From SIG78 sp036677805 (GTDB lineage: Bacteria > Verrucomicrobiota > Lentisphaeria > Victivallales > Victivallaceae): a DNA stretch of 64,000 nt. The number at the start of each line of letters is the position of its first letter. Positions within the stretch are counted from its first letter, which is position 1. The stretch covers positions 49,310 through 113,309 of the forward strand of contig JAVBVS010000031.1 of the NCBI GenBank assembly GCA_036677805.1. The letters run 5' to 3'. The notes below the pieces were generated by a model. The model saw only the letters and a list, made by a program, of their open reading frames with translations. It searched no databases and had not been told where the DNA came from. Position numbers and translations under genes: made by a program. Positions 16,825 through 25,855 of this stretch are shown here, piece by piece.

Positions 16825-17718
16825 TCAGTCTTTGACCGGCCAGAGCAATGCGGCGATGACGCCGATCAGCCATTGCGTCAGCAGCGCCCAGCCCGCCGCC
16901 GTCCAGCGGCCGTTGGCGGCCAGCGCCAGCGTCGTGATCAGCGCGGCGATGCCGGCGGCGGTCAGAAAGAACCGGCCCCAGGCCATGTTCCGGCCCCACC
17001 ACATCACAAGGTAGCCGATGTGAAGCCCCGGAACCCAGTAAAAGATGCGCGGCAGCCCCGGAACTTTCCGTTTCCAGCCCATGATCAGAGTGGCAATATA
17101 AACCGCGGCGGCGATGGCGATCCCGAGCTTCAGCATGGCGGCGGATTGAGCGTTGCCGCGGAAGCCTTCGATGATCATCGGAATGGCGCAGAAGTAAAAG
17201 ACGATCAGCAATCCGGCGCCGATCTGTTCGTAAATCGTGCCGATCAGGAGCCGCAGCAGATTGCATACGCTAAGCACCGGCACGAAGCCGAGGTTGTGAA
17301 TGGTGTGCGCCCAGCGCATCCAGAGTTCGCGCTCGACTTCCCACTCCGCGCCGGAAGACGCGTTCGCGCCATCATTGCGTTCTCCCGGAACGGGCTTGTC
17401 GGCGAAACGCCGGGACAAATCCTCCTCCACCTCTGCTGCACAGCACCGGAATGCGGCGAATTCCTCCGCCGTCAGCGCGAATTCCTCTTCATGGGCGGCT
17501 TGATTGCGTACGCTGGCCAGATAATGAAGCTTGCCTTGAAGCGTGGCCGGCAGCTGGGAGGAGAGGATCTCGGTCAGGGCGTGGATGCCGGGAGCTTCGC
17601 TCTCGGCGCCCTGACGCAGCAGGGCTTCGATCCGGCGCGCGGTGACGATGATCTCTCCGACCATGGCGGCGCGGTCGCCGGGGAGTGGAGCAATGACGGA
17701 ATCCGGAACGGTATTCAT
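16825..17718 (-). CDS. Membrane protein with N-terminal HEPN-like helical domain
   Basis: Unrecognised 297-residue protein in two parts. Residues 1-145 are soluble and helical and include YLASVRNQAAHEEEF, an R-N-x3-H pattern like the RX4-6H motif of HEPN domains, followed by a helix with LTAEEFAAF. Residues 150-297 hold about five hydrophobic helices with a WxxR/GWKRKVPG loop and end in LWPVKD. The start codon overlaps the radC stop (ATGA at 17715-17718), so the two are translationally coupled. HEPN proteins often act as ribonucleases or nucleotide-binding helpers in defence, but similar RNxxxH motifs occur in non-enzymatic proteins, so function is left open. Confidence 0.7.
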   Translation of the reverse strand: MNTVPDSVIAPLPGDRAAMVGEIIVTARRIEALLRQGAESEAPGIHALTEILSSQLPATLQGKLHYLASVRNQAAHEEEFALTAEEFAAFRCCAAEVEEDLSRRFADKPVPGERNDGANASSGAEWEVERELWMRWAHTIHNLGFVPVLSVCNLLRLLIGTIYEQIGAGLLIVFYFCAIPMIIEGFRGNAQSAAMLKLGIAIAAAVYIATLIMGWKRKVPGLPRIFYWVPGLHIGYLVMWWGRNMAWGRFFLTAAGIAALITTLALAANGRWTAAGWALLTQWLIGVIAALLWPVKD

Positions 17719-18449
17719 GCTTGGGCCTCCTGGCCGCCGGCTGCCGGACGCAGCAGATTGTGGGCGGCAAAACTGAAACAGCTTTCACGGCTGACGATCA
17801 GATGATCGCAGAGCTTGACTTGAATCGAAGCCAGCGCCCAGGCCAGCGCGCGGGTGGCCTCCAGATCGTCCGGCGAAGGGCGGCAGTCGCCGGTGGGATG
17901 GTTGTGTACCATGATCACATTGACCGCATGCCGCCGGAGGGCGGCTTCGGCGGCGTTGCGGGCATAGAGAAAGACCCGGTCGATCGTACCCTCGGCGATC
18001 TCCTCGAAATCGATCAGCCGGTTGCCCGCGTCCAGAAACAGCACCATGTAGCTTTCCCGCCGCCGCGCCCCGAGCTTGGCGCGCGCGAAGGCGGCCACCG
18101 GTTCCGGCCGGGTCAGCAGTTCGCCGGCCTCCGCGCATTTCTGTTCGAGATAATAGGTATGCAGCGCCCGGATGATCTTGAGGTTGGCTACCGAAACCTC
18201 GCCGAGGCCGGGAATTTGACGCAATTGTTCCGGCGGCGCGTCGAGCACCTTGGCAACCCAGCCGAATTCGGCCAGCAGCCGTTTGGCCAGCGGCTTGACG
18301 TCGCGTTGGGGAATCAGGATGGTCAGCAGCAGCTCCATGACTTCATAGTCGAGCATGCCCTCGAATCCGCTGCGCAGAAAGCGCTCGCGCAGCCGGGCGC
18401 GGTGCCCGACATGGGATGGGACGGCGGTTGGATCGACTGGCGGTTTCAT
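17715..18449 (-). CDS. radC: RadC-family JAB/MPN domain protein
   Basis: A 244-residue RadC protein. The N-terminal UPF0758 domain (RERFLRSGFEGMLDYEVMELLL and a helix-hairpin-helix with IPGLGEVSVANLKI) precedes an MPN/JAB domain with MVHNHPTGDCRPSPDD, holding the H-x-H-x10-D metal-binding pattern. RadC was once linked to DNA repair; its biochemical role remains uncertain. It overlaps the next gene by four bases and the preceding methyltransferase gene by four bases, so all three are tightly coupled. Confidence 0.92.
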   Translation of the reverse strand: MKPPVDPTAVPSHVGHRARLRERFLRSGFEGMLDYEVMELLLTILIPQRDVKPLAKRLLAEFGWVAKVLDAPPEQLRQIPGLGEVSVANLKIIRALHTYYLEQKCAEAGELLTRPEPVAAFARAKLGARRRESYMVLFLDAGNRLIDFEEIAEGTIDRVFLYARNAAEAALRRHAVNVIMVHNHPTGDCRPSPDDLEATRALAWALASIQVKLCDHLIVSRESCFSFAAHNLLRPAAGGQEAQA

Positions 18450-19642
18450 GATTGCCGGGCCAGAAGGGTGACGGTTTCAAAGTGTGCGCTGCGCGGGAAC
18501 ATATCGACCATATGGCTGCGGACCGGACGGAAACCTCCGCGGATCAGGATGCCGAGGTCCCGCGCCAGCGTCGCCGGGTGGCAGGAGATATAGGCTACGG
18601 CGGCGAGATTGCGCGCTTCCGCGACTTTGCGCGCCACCGCCGGTTCCAATCCGCCGCGCGGCGGATCGAGCACCAGAAGGGTATCGTCGCCGGAATCGTC
18701 CAGCACGTCCGGCAACAGTTTGGCGGTATCGCCGGTCCGGAAGTCGAAGATTTTGGCGCCGAAAGCGGTCCAGTTGGCGCGGGCGGCGTCGGCGGCACCC
18801 GCGTCGAGTTCGATGCCGTAAAGTTCCGGCACTCCGGCCGCGGCGGCCACCGCGCCGAAGAGTCCGGCGCCGGCATAGGCGTCGATCACCCGACGGTAAC
18901 GTCCCCCGGAGAGCATATCGGTCAGAATCGCGGTCAGAGCCTTGAGTCCGTCGGGGTTGACTTGAAAAAATCCGTCCGGGGGAACCCGGAAATCCCGCCC
19001 CAGGACGGTTTCCCGCAACAGCGGCAGATTGCGCGACGGCTGATTGCGGAAGACGGTGACGCCGTCGTTGTCGGCGCGCAGCGTCAGATACATCCGGTCG
19101 TGCAGGGTGTGAAAAAATCCCGGATCGGCGCGGCGCGCCTCCAGTTCGCGGTTGATCGCGTCACAGGCCAGGCGACAGTGCAGCACTTCGTACGCGCGGC
19201 CGTCGGGGGCGGTATAGCCGAGCTGGGGCAAGCCGCCGGATTTGCGCATCTGGAGCCGGATTTTGTTGCGATAGCCTTCAGGTCGCGCGTATTCGAAGCC
19301 GACGCCGGACACTTCCAGCTCCGGCGCCAGCGGCGCCAGAAATTCCCGCAGCTGGGTCAGCTTGGCCTGCTGCTCCGCACCATGGCGCCAGTGCATGTAA
19401 GCACAGCCCGGACAACGCCCGGCGCCGGGGCAGGATGGCGTCACCCGGTCGGGCGAGGCGGTGCGGATTTCCCGGACGACCGCCCGGGCATAATCGCGGC
19501 GGGCGGCGGTGATTTCCCCGACGAACTCTTCCCCGGCGATGACGCCGGGCACCAGCACAACCTGGCCCTCAAGCCGGGCCAGCGCGTCACCCCCGAATAC
19601 ATTTTTGAGCGCGCGCGCCCGAAACAACGTCCCTGGATTCAT
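18446..19642 (-). CDS. RNA m5U methyltransferase, TrmA/RlmD family
   Basis: A SAM-dependent enzyme that methylates C5 of uridine in rRNA or tRNA. Visible parts are an N-terminal TRAM-like beta domain (LEGQVVLVPGVIAGEEFVGEI), an iron-sulfur cysteine set (CPGAGRCPGC) and the catalytic C-terminal fold with FFQVNPDG, DAYAGAGLFG, LVLDPPRGGLEP and the nucleophile in YISCHPATLARDLG. I place the start at ATG 19642, giving 398 residues. A GTG at 19708 would add 22 residues that match nothing, and neither start has a strong ribosome-binding site. Which RNA it modifies cannot be told by eye. Confidence 0.88.
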   Translation of the reverse strand: MNPGTLFRARALKNVFGGDALARLEGQVVLVPGVIAGEEFVGEITAARRDYARAVVREIRTASPDRVTPSCPGAGRCPGCAYMHWRHGAEQQAKLTQLREFLAPLAPELEVSGVGFEYARPEGYRNKIRLQMRKSGGLPQLGYTAPDGRAYEVLHCRLACDAINRELEARRADPGFFHTLHDRMYLTLRADNDGVTVFRNQPSRNLPLLRETVLGRDFRVPPDGFFQVNPDGLKALTAILTDMLSGGRYRRVIDAYAGAGLFGAVAAAAGVPELYGIELDAGAADAARANWTAFGAKIFDFRTGDTAKLLPDVLDDSGDDTLLVLDPPRGGLEPAVARKVAEARNLAAVAYISCHPATLARDLGILIRGGFRPVRSHMVDMFPRSAHFETVTLLARQS

Positions 19643-19723
19643 AAATTCTATCGTTTCCCGTCCCGGCTCCGAAGACCGTCCGTTCCCGGCATGCCGGGAA
19701 AATTTCACTGCCCGCGCCCGAAC

Positions 19724-20158
19724 TCAGGCGTCGGCTTTCTTGGTGTTTGCCGCCGTGCCCGCCGGCTGGTCCAGGGCATTGCGGATGGCTTGCGCGACCA
19801 CGGCCAGCCGGTGCGGCTTCGACAGGAAGCCGCAGGCTCCCTGCTGGAGCAGATCGTGGACTTCGGTTTCGGAAACGTAACCGCTGGAAAGCAGAATTTT
19901 CGCTTCGGGATCGATTTCCCGGATCTGATAGAACGCCTGGTGCCCGCCGCACTTGGGCATGATCATGTCGAGCAGCACCAGATCGACGGCCCGGGGATTC
20001 TCCCGGTAGATTTCAACCGCGTCGAGGCCGTTTTCGGCCAGCAGCACCGAATAGCCCAGCTTCTGAAGCGCCTCGATCAGAAAATCCCAGATGGTTTCAT
20101 GATCGTCCACGATCAGGATGGTTTCGGTGCCGCGCGGCAGATTGGCGACTGTGTCCAT
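19724..20158 (-). CDS. Stand-alone response-regulator receiver protein
   Basis: A 144-residue single receiver (CheY-like) domain without an output domain. Key residues are the acidic pair in IVDDHE, the phospho-acceptor aspartate in VLLDMIMPKCGG and the lysine in FLSKPH. The ATG at 20158 is chosen because AGGAGGAG lies nine bases upstream; a longer frame adds 37 unlikely residues. No histidine kinase is next to it. Neighbours are the RNA methyltransferase and murC, which give no clear pathway. Single-domain receivers usually act by protein binding or as a phosphorelay step. Confidence 0.88.
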   Translation of the reverse strand: MDTVANLPRGTETILIVDDHETIWDFLIEALQKLGYSVLLAENGLDAVEIYRENPRAVDLVLLDMIMPKCGGHQAFYQIREIDPEAKILLSSGYVSETEVHDLLQQGACGFLSKPHRLAVVAQAIRNALDQPAGTAANTKKADA

Positions 20159-20284
20159 ATCGATAATCTCCTCCTCTTGCATCATTCGTCGGCCGCATCG
20201 CCGGAATCCGCGGAGCGGATTTCCGTTCCCTGTTCGGCGCGGCGGAATGCATCCGCTATAGTATACCAAAGTTTTGTCCGTTTA

Positions 20285-21631
20285 TCAATCCCCGGTGCCG
20301 ATTTTTTCCAGCTTTTTCGCCAACAACGGCACCACCGCGTTCAAATCGCCGGCGCCGATTACCGCAATCACCGTCGGCCGGTCATCGTCTTGCGTTGCCG
20401 CGATCACGGCGGCGGCCAAAGCCGGGTAGTCCGCCGGGACGGCAACGGCGTGGCCGCCAAGTTCGACAATGCGCAAGGCCAGCGCCGCACTGTCGCGGCG
20501 GCCGGTTTCACTCCATGCCGCAAAAACCGGCGGCAGCCAGACTTGCGCGCATTCCGCCGCCAGCAACGCGGCGAAGCGCTCGAAATAACGCTCCAGCCGC
20601 TGATAGCGGTGGGGCTGGAAAATCACCAGCCGCCGCCTTCCGGGGTAGCGCAGCGCCAGTGCCTTCAGCGACGCCTCCAGCTCCGCCGGGTGATGGGCAT
20701 AGTCCTCCACCACAATCAATTGACCGTCCGCCGACTGCGCGCGTTCGGTCATGCGGCGCGCGACGCCGGGAAAATCGGCCAGTGCGGCGGCCGCGGCTTC
20801 AGGGGCTACGCCCAGGCGGACTGCGGCCAGCACCGCCAACGCGGCATTGGCGCGCTCGAATCCGACAAAATGCGCTGGAAGATCAATCATGCTTGCGGCG
20901 TCTGCTTCCGCCGCGGCTTCGGCCTGCGGCAGCGCACCCAGAATCCGCCGCGCCGGCGGCGCGTCCCAGTAGAGCACCCGCCGGAACGCCTGAGCGAAAT
21001 CATGAAATTGCGCTTCCAATCGAAGGCGCGCCGCCTCGTCCCAGGCGTGGTCGTCGTCGATATTCGGAATCACCGCGAGTTCGCCCGAAAGCAGGGCGAA
21101 GGTGCCGTCGCTCTCGTCGGCCTCGGTTACGAAAATGTCGCCGTCGCCGGCGGCGCAGTTGGCGTGGTCGCCGTTGAGTTCGCCGCCGATCATGAAGCCT
21201 GCCGGAATGCCGTTGCGGCGCAGAATCCAGCTCAACAGTGCGGTGATCGAAGTTTTGCCGTGGGCTCCGGCCACCGCCACCGGGCGTCGGAAACGGCGCG
21301 CGAGCAGGCTCAGGAATTCGCCGCGCCGCCATTCCGGCAGGCGCCGCGATCGCGCTTCCAGCCGTTCCGGGTTGTCCGGGCCGACTGCCGAGGAATAGAC
21401 CACGGCTTCGGCGTCCGCGGGCAGGTTGCCGGCGGCATGGCCGACGGCGATGACGCAGCCGAGCGCGCGCAGGCTCCGGCATTTGGCGGTGTCGAGCAGA
21501 TCGGAGCCGCCGACCCGGCAGCCCAGCTCCAGCGCAATCCGGGCCAGCGGCGCCATGCCGGCGCCCGCGATGCCGATGAAGTATAATTTTTCCGGCGGCG
21601 TCCAGACCGCTTCGGAACGCTTCGCATTCAT
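20285..21631 (-). CDS. murC: UDP-N-acetylmuramate--L-alanine ligase
   Basis: Murein ligase adding L-alanine to UDP-MurNAc. The N-terminus has IGIAGAGMAPLARI, the P-loop is GAHGKTS, and the family patterns TEADESDGTF, NIDDDHAWD, VEDYAHHPAELEASL and FQPHRYQR are present. The start is set at ATG 21631 (GGTGGGA just upstream) rather than a TTG 36 bases earlier that would overlap the ABC transporter stop. That gives 448 residues, normal for MurC. Mpl, the murein-peptide recycling ligase, is a relative that cannot be fully excluded, but YAHHPAE and the length favour MurC. Confidence 0.88.
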   Translation of the reverse strand: MNAKRSEAVWTPPEKLYFIGIAGAGMAPLARIALELGCRVGGSDLLDTAKCRSLRALGCVIAVGHAAGNLPADAEAVVYSSAVGPDNPERLEARSRRLPEWRRGEFLSLLARRFRRPVAVAGAHGKTSITALLSWILRRNGIPAGFMIGGELNGDHANCAAGDGDIFVTEADESDGTFALLSGELAVIPNIDDDHAWDEAARLRLEAQFHDFAQAFRRVLYWDAPPARRILGALPQAEAAAEADAASMIDLPAHFVGFERANAALAVLAAVRLGVAPEAAAAALADFPGVARRMTERAQSADGQLIVVEDYAHHPAELEASLKALALRYPGRRRLVIFQPHRYQRLERYFERFAALLAAECAQVWLPPVFAAWSETGRRDSAALALRIVELGGHAVAVPADYPALAAAVIAATQDDDRPTVIAVIGAGDLNAVVPLLAKKLEKIGTGD

Positions 21632-21657
21632 GGTTCCCACCTTGCCGTCAAAAAACG

Positions 21658-23751
21658 TCAGGCACAATCCTCTTCCGCCGCGGCCGCATTGCCGGCATTG
21701 CTGAATTGGGTATCGTGAAGCCGCTTGTAGATGCCGTTGAGCGCCAGCAGTTCCTCATGGGTGCCGCGTTCGACGATCCGGCCTTTTTCCAGTACGATGA
21801 TCAGATTGGCATTGCGGATCGTGCTCAGCCGGTGGGCGATGGCGAAGACGGTGCGGTTGCTCATCACCCGGTTGAGCGCATTCTGGACCAGCCGTTCGGT
21901 CACGGTGTCGAGCGCGCTGGTCGCTTCGTCGAGGATCAGGATCGGCGGGTTTTTGAGAATCGCCCGGGCGATGGCGATGCGCTGCTTTTCGCCGCCGGAG
22001 AGGCGGAAGCCCTTCTCCCCGACCAATGTGTCGTAGCCGGCGGGGTGGCGGCCGTCGACGATGAAGTTGTCGGCATTGGCCTGTCTGGCGGCTGCGGCGA
22101 TATCCTCCAGTGAAGCATCGGGACAGCCGTAGGCGATATTTTCCGCGATGGTGGTGTTGAAGAGCAGCGCATCCTGGCTCACGATGCCGATGTGGCGGCG
22201 CAAGCTGGGCACCTCGTAGTCGCGGACGTCGACGCCGTCGATCTTGACCGCGCCGCCACGCACATCGTAAAAGCGCGCGATCAGATTGGCGATGGTGGTT
22301 TTGCCCGAACCGGTTTCGCCGACCACCGCGACCACCGAGCCCTTCGGAATGGAGAAGCTGACATGGTCGAGAATATTGCGTTCGTCATAGCCGAAGACCA
22401 CGTCGTCGAAGACGATCGCCTCCTTGAATTCGGTCAGCACCACGCCGTCGGCCTTTTCCGGCAGCTCGGTGTGGGTGTCGATCAATGCAAAGTAACGGTC
22501 GGCCGCCGCCATGCTGCGCTGGATGTAGGCCGCCAGTTTCGAAAGCTTTTTGACCGGCTGGTAGGCCATGAAGGCCGGTACGATCAAGGCGGTGAGCTGG
22601 GTGATCGTGACATGGTGGCTGTAGGCGTAGACCAGAAAGCCCAGAGTACCGGCCACCGCCACGGTTTCCATCAACGGCTCCATCAGCAGCTGGAGCTTCA
22701 TCGCCCGGATGGTGGTGCGCAGATAACGGCGGTTGGCGGCGCGGAATTTTTCGCGCTCGGCCGCTTCCATATTGTAGGCCTTGACCACCAGAATGCCGGT
22801 AAACACTTCGTGCATCCGGGAAATTACGTCGGCGATCTTGCCGAAGGTGGCCCGGTAGACCTTGCGGATTTTGCGGCTGATGATCATCACCGGCAGCAGC
22901 AGCGCCGGCGTGCCGATCAGCAGCACCACCGGCAGGATGTAATTGCCGTACTCCATGCTGATGATCACGATGGCGCTGACGCAGGCGGCGATTTCAACCG
23001 GGCAGCGGGTGATGTCGGCAATCGATTCGGCGACGGCGTTTTCGATGGCCGCGGTGTCATTGGTGCAGCGGCTGATCAGATGTCCGATGTCGTTGGCGCC
23101 GTAGAAGGCCAGCGATTGCCGGGTCAGCGCTCCGAAGACTTCGTCACGCATGTCGGTGATGACCTTGGCCCCCACCCAGCGCATGCAGTAGTGATTGACA
23201 TAGGAAGCGATGTTCTTGAGCGTCCACACCACCACGAAGAAGAACGCGTAAAGCGCGAAAACCTGCCAGCCCAGCGCGCCGTTCTGCTGAAACAGCGGCA
23301 TGGCGACGCGTTTGGGCCAGGTGATGGTCAATTCGGTCTTGCCCACTTCCAGCGGCAGGTGATAGCGCTGGGTGTAATGACGCAGCCGGTTCAGGGTTTT
23401 GGCCAGCTCGGGATCGGCTTCGCCTTTGGCCGGATTGATCGCCAGCTCGATGGCGAGCAGCCGTTTTTCCCGGTCGAGCGACTGCCACTGGGGATCGTTT
23501 TCGATCAGGTTCATCACCATGCCGGCCTCGGCCGAAATCTTGATTTCGCGGTTCGGCGTCGGATTGACCGCCTCCAGCAGCTGCGGCACCGCCAGCAGCC
23601 CGGCCAGCAGCGAACCCCCGACCAGAAACCCGGCCGCCAGGCCGATGGTCAGGCGCTTCCAATACGGTTTGGTATATTTCAACAGCCGCCAGTAGCTCTG
23701 GGGATTGAATTGTTCAGGTTCGAGTTCTTCGCGGTAATGGTGTTTCAGCAC
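21658..23751 (-). CDS. MsbA-type ABC exporter with enlarged periplasmic loop
   Basis: A 697-residue half-transporter: six membrane helices and one ATPase domain. The ATPase shows Walker A GETGSGKT, the signature LSGGEKQ, Walker B ILILDEATSALD and the switch AHRLST. Between helix 1 (about 34-62) and helix 2 (about 162-190) lies an insert of about 100 mostly charged, helical residues, far longer than the short first loop of MsbA. The start codon is GTG. Lipid A or lipid-linked glycan export is the likeliest role because a DegT-type sugar aminotransferase gene lies directly upstream and lpxA is in the same window; drug export is the alternative. Confidence 0.87.
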   Translation of the reverse strand: MLKHHYREELEPEQFNPQSYWRLLKYTKPYWKRLTIGLAAGFLVGGSLLAGLLAVPQLLEAVNPTPNREIKISAEAGMVMNLIENDPQWQSLDREKRLLAIELAINPAKGEADPELAKTLNRLRHYTQRYHLPLEVGKTELTITWPKRVAMPLFQQNGALGWQVFALYAFFFVVVWTLKNIASYVNHYCMRWVGAKVITDMRDEVFGALTRQSLAFYGANDIGHLISRCTNDTAAIENAVAESIADITRCPVEIAACVSAIVIISMEYGNYILPVVLLIGTPALLLPVMIISRKIRKVYRATFGKIADVISRMHEVFTGILVVKAYNMEAAEREKFRAANRRYLRTTIRAMKLQLLMEPLMETVAVAGTLGFLVYAYSHHVTITQLTALIVPAFMAYQPVKKLSKLAAYIQRSMAAADRYFALIDTHTELPEKADGVVLTEFKEAIVFDDVVFGYDERNILDHVSFSIPKGSVVAVVGETGSGKTTIANLIARFYDVRGGAVKIDGVDVRDYEVPSLRRHIGIVSQDALLFNTTIAENIAYGCPDASLEDIAAAARQANADNFIVDGRHPAGYDTLVGEKGFRLSGGEKQRIAIARAILKNPPILILDEATSALDTVTERLVQNALNRVMSNRTVFAIAHRLSTIRNANLIIVLEKGRIVERGTHEELLALNGIYKRLHDTQFSNAGNAAAAEEDCA

Positions 23752-23781
23752 GGTGATTGACTTTCTCGGGTTGCGGCGCGC

Positions 23782-24903
23782 TTACGCCAGGAACTCCGCA
23801 ATCTTGTCCACCACGTATTCGCGCATGGCGGAGGTCGATTCGGGATAGATCGGCAGCGCGAGGATTTCCCCGGACACCGCTTCGGCGATCGGGTAGTCGC
23901 CGGACTTGCCGCCGAATTCCCGGAAACATTCCTGCAGATGCAGGCACAAAGGGTAGTAGACCGCGCAGCCGACGCCGTTGGCGGAGAGGAAATTCTTGAG
24001 CGCATCGCGTTTGCCGTCGCGGACCAGAATTGAATATTGGTTGTAGATATGACGCGTGGCATAGCCGGCGGCCTGCGGCGTCACAATCCGGCCCTTGACG
24101 CCGGCTTCGGCGAAAAGCTCCTCATATTCGGCGGCATTCCGCTGCCGGGCTTCGCTCCAGCTGTCGAGGTGCGGCAGTTTGACCGACAGGATCGCCGCCT
24201 GCAGCGCATCGAGCCGGAAGTTGCCGCCGACCATCTGGTGGACGTAGGTTCCGCCCTGGCCGTGGTTGCGCAGCATCCGGAGGCGCGCCGCGCGTTCGGG
24301 CGAATTCACGCTGACCAGTCCGCCGTCGCCGAAGCAGCCGAGGTTTTTGCTCGGGAAAAATGAGAAGCAGCCGAAATCGCCGATCGAACCGACGCGCTGC
24401 CGTTTGTACTCGGCGCCGATGGCCTGACAGGCGTCTTCGATCACAATCAGTTTGTGCTCCCGCGCCAGCTCCATGAAAGCATCCATGTCGGCGGCCTGGC
24501 CGAAAAGATGCACCGGGATGATCGCTTTGGTGCGCGACGTGATCTGGCGCGCGGTGTCGGCGGGATCGAGGTTGAACGTCACCGGGTCGATGTCGGCGAA
24601 GACCGGCTTGGCGCCGACCCGGGCGATGGCGCCGGCGGTGGCGAAAAAGGTGAAGGTCGAGGTGATCACTTCATCGCCCGCGCCGATTCCAGCCTCCATC
24701 AGGGCGATGATCAATGCGTCGGAACCGGAGGTCACGCCGATGGCGTCGCCGCTGCCGCAATAAGCCGCCGCCTGCTTTTCGAATTCCGCGACCTTGTCGC
24801 CGAGGATGAAGCGCTGCGAATCGCAGACGGCTTCGATGGCATTCATGATTTGCGGTTTCAAGGCCCGGTACTGCGGCGTCAGGTCCAACAACGGTACTTG
24901 CAT
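23782..24903 (-). CDS. DegT/DnrJ/EryC1-family sugar aminotransferase
   Basis: PLP-dependent aminotransferase that acts on nucleotide-linked keto-sugars. The 373 residues begin VPLLDLTPQYRAL, with VTSGSDALIIAL, VIEDACQAIGAEY, the Schiff-base lysine K186 in FFPSKNLGCFGDGG, and GGNFRLDALQAAIL. The ATG at 24903 is preceded by AAGGAG; a longer frame adds 16 residues without support. It sits upstream of the MsbA-type exporter. GnnB, which makes 2,3-diamino-glucosamine for lipid A, belongs to this family, and a GnnA-like gene lies at 49.5 kb, so GnnB is one candidate identity. Capsule or O-antigen sugar synthesis is the other. Confidence 0.88.
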   Translation of the reverse strand: MQVPLLDLTPQYRALKPQIMNAIEAVCDSQRFILGDKVAEFEKQAAAYCGSGDAIGVTSGSDALIIALMEAGIGAGDEVITSTFTFFATAGAIARVGAKPVFADIDPVTFNLDPADTARQITSRTKAIIPVHLFGQAADMDAFMELAREHKLIVIEDACQAIGAEYKRQRVGSIGDFGCFSFFPSKNLGCFGDGGLVSVNSPERAARLRMLRNHGQGGTYVHQMVGGNFRLDALQAAILSVKLPHLDSWSEARQRNAAEYEELFAEAGVKGRIVTPQAAGYATRHIYNQYSILVRDGKRDALKNFLSANGVGCAVYYPLCLHLQECFREFGGKSGDYPIAEAVSGEILALPIYPESTSAMREYVVDKIAEFLA

Positions 24904-24987
24904 GATCAGTCGAAGCTCCTTTGCATTTTGACTTGACATATACAATAGCACCGGGTCGGACTTTTTTCCTCTTTTTGTTCCGGTTTT

Positions 24988-25017
24988 TTGGTTTTTTTCT
25001 CGGAGGGATGCTATATT
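24988..25017 (+). promoter_or_regulatory. Possible promoter for hisF
   Basis: TTGGTT (24988-24993), an 18-base gap and TATATT (25012-25017) lie about 60 bases before the hisF GTG start. The -10 box is good; the -35 box is weak. Confidence 0.4.
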
Positions 25018-25073
25018 AACCGAAAGGGCATTGAGGGAAACGGGACGGGATTTTTATCGGGAGAAGAGCTGCC

Positions 25074-25853
25074 GTGCTGGCCAAACGCATCATACCTTGT
25101 CTGGACGTGACCGCCGGGCGGGTGGTCAAAGGGGTCAATTTCGTCAATCTCGTCGATGCCGGCGATCCGGTCGAGGCCGCCCGCAAGTACGACGAGCAGG
25201 GCGCCGACGAACTGGTTTTCCTCGACATCACCGCCACCAGCGACGACCGCGCGACGCTGGTCGACGTGGTGCGCCGTACCGCGGAGCAGGTCTTCATCCC
25301 GCTCACCGTCGGCGGCGGCATCCGCACGGTCGAGGATATGCGCCTGATGCTCAACAGCGGCGCCGACAAGGTTTCGGTCAACAGCGCCGCGATTTTCAAT
25401 CCCGATCTGATCCGGGCCGGGGCCGAACGCTTCGGCGCCCAATGCATCGTGCTGGCCATCGATGCCCGGCGCGATCCGGAACGGCCCGGACACTGGGCGG
25501 TTTACACCCATGGCGGACGGCGCAAAACCGAACTTGACGCCCTGGAATGGGCGCAGCGCGGCGTGGCCGCCGGAGCGGGCGAAATTCTGCTCACCAGCAT
25601 GGACGCCGACGGCACCAAAAACGGCTACGACTGCGAACTCACCCGGATGGTTTCCGAAGCGGTTCCGGTGCCGGTGATCGCTTCCGGCGGGGCCGGGACG
25701 CTGGCCCATCTGGCCGAAGTGCTCGACCGGGGCAAGGCCGACGCGGTACTGGCGGCCAGCATCTTTCATTTCGGCACCTACACCATCGCCGAAGCCAAGA
25801 ATTTTCTGCGTCAACGGGGAATTCCGGTACGCCATGTACCGGGAGTCGACTGA
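25074..25853 (+). CDS. hisF: Imidazole glycerol phosphate synthase, cyclase subunit
   Basis: TIM-barrel cyclase that, with HisH, converts PRFAR and ammonia into imidazole-glycerol phosphate and AICAR. The 259 residues start LAKRIIPCLDV (catalytic aspartate D11 region) and contain VNFVNLVDAGDP, LTVGGGIRTVEDM, LLTSMDADGTKNGYD (second catalytic aspartate) and VIASGGAGT. The start is GTG at 25074 with GGGAGAAG upstream. hisH is not in the window. The next gene begins two bases after the stop, placing hisF at the head of an operon with SAH-related genes and nadA. Confidence 0.95.
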   Translation: MLAKRIIPCLDVTAGRVVKGVNFVNLVDAGDPVEAARKYDEQGADELVFLDITATSDDRATLVDVVRRTAEQVFIPLTVGGGIRTVEDMRLMLNSGADKVSVNSAAIFNPDLIRAGAERFGAQCIVLAIDARRDPERPGHWAVYTHGGRRKTELDALEWAQRGVAAGAGEILLTSMDADGTKNGYDCELTRMVSEAVPVPVIASGGAGTLAHLAEVLDRGKADAVLAASIFHFGTYTIAEAKNFLRQRGIPVRHVPGVD

Positions 25854-25855
25854 CG

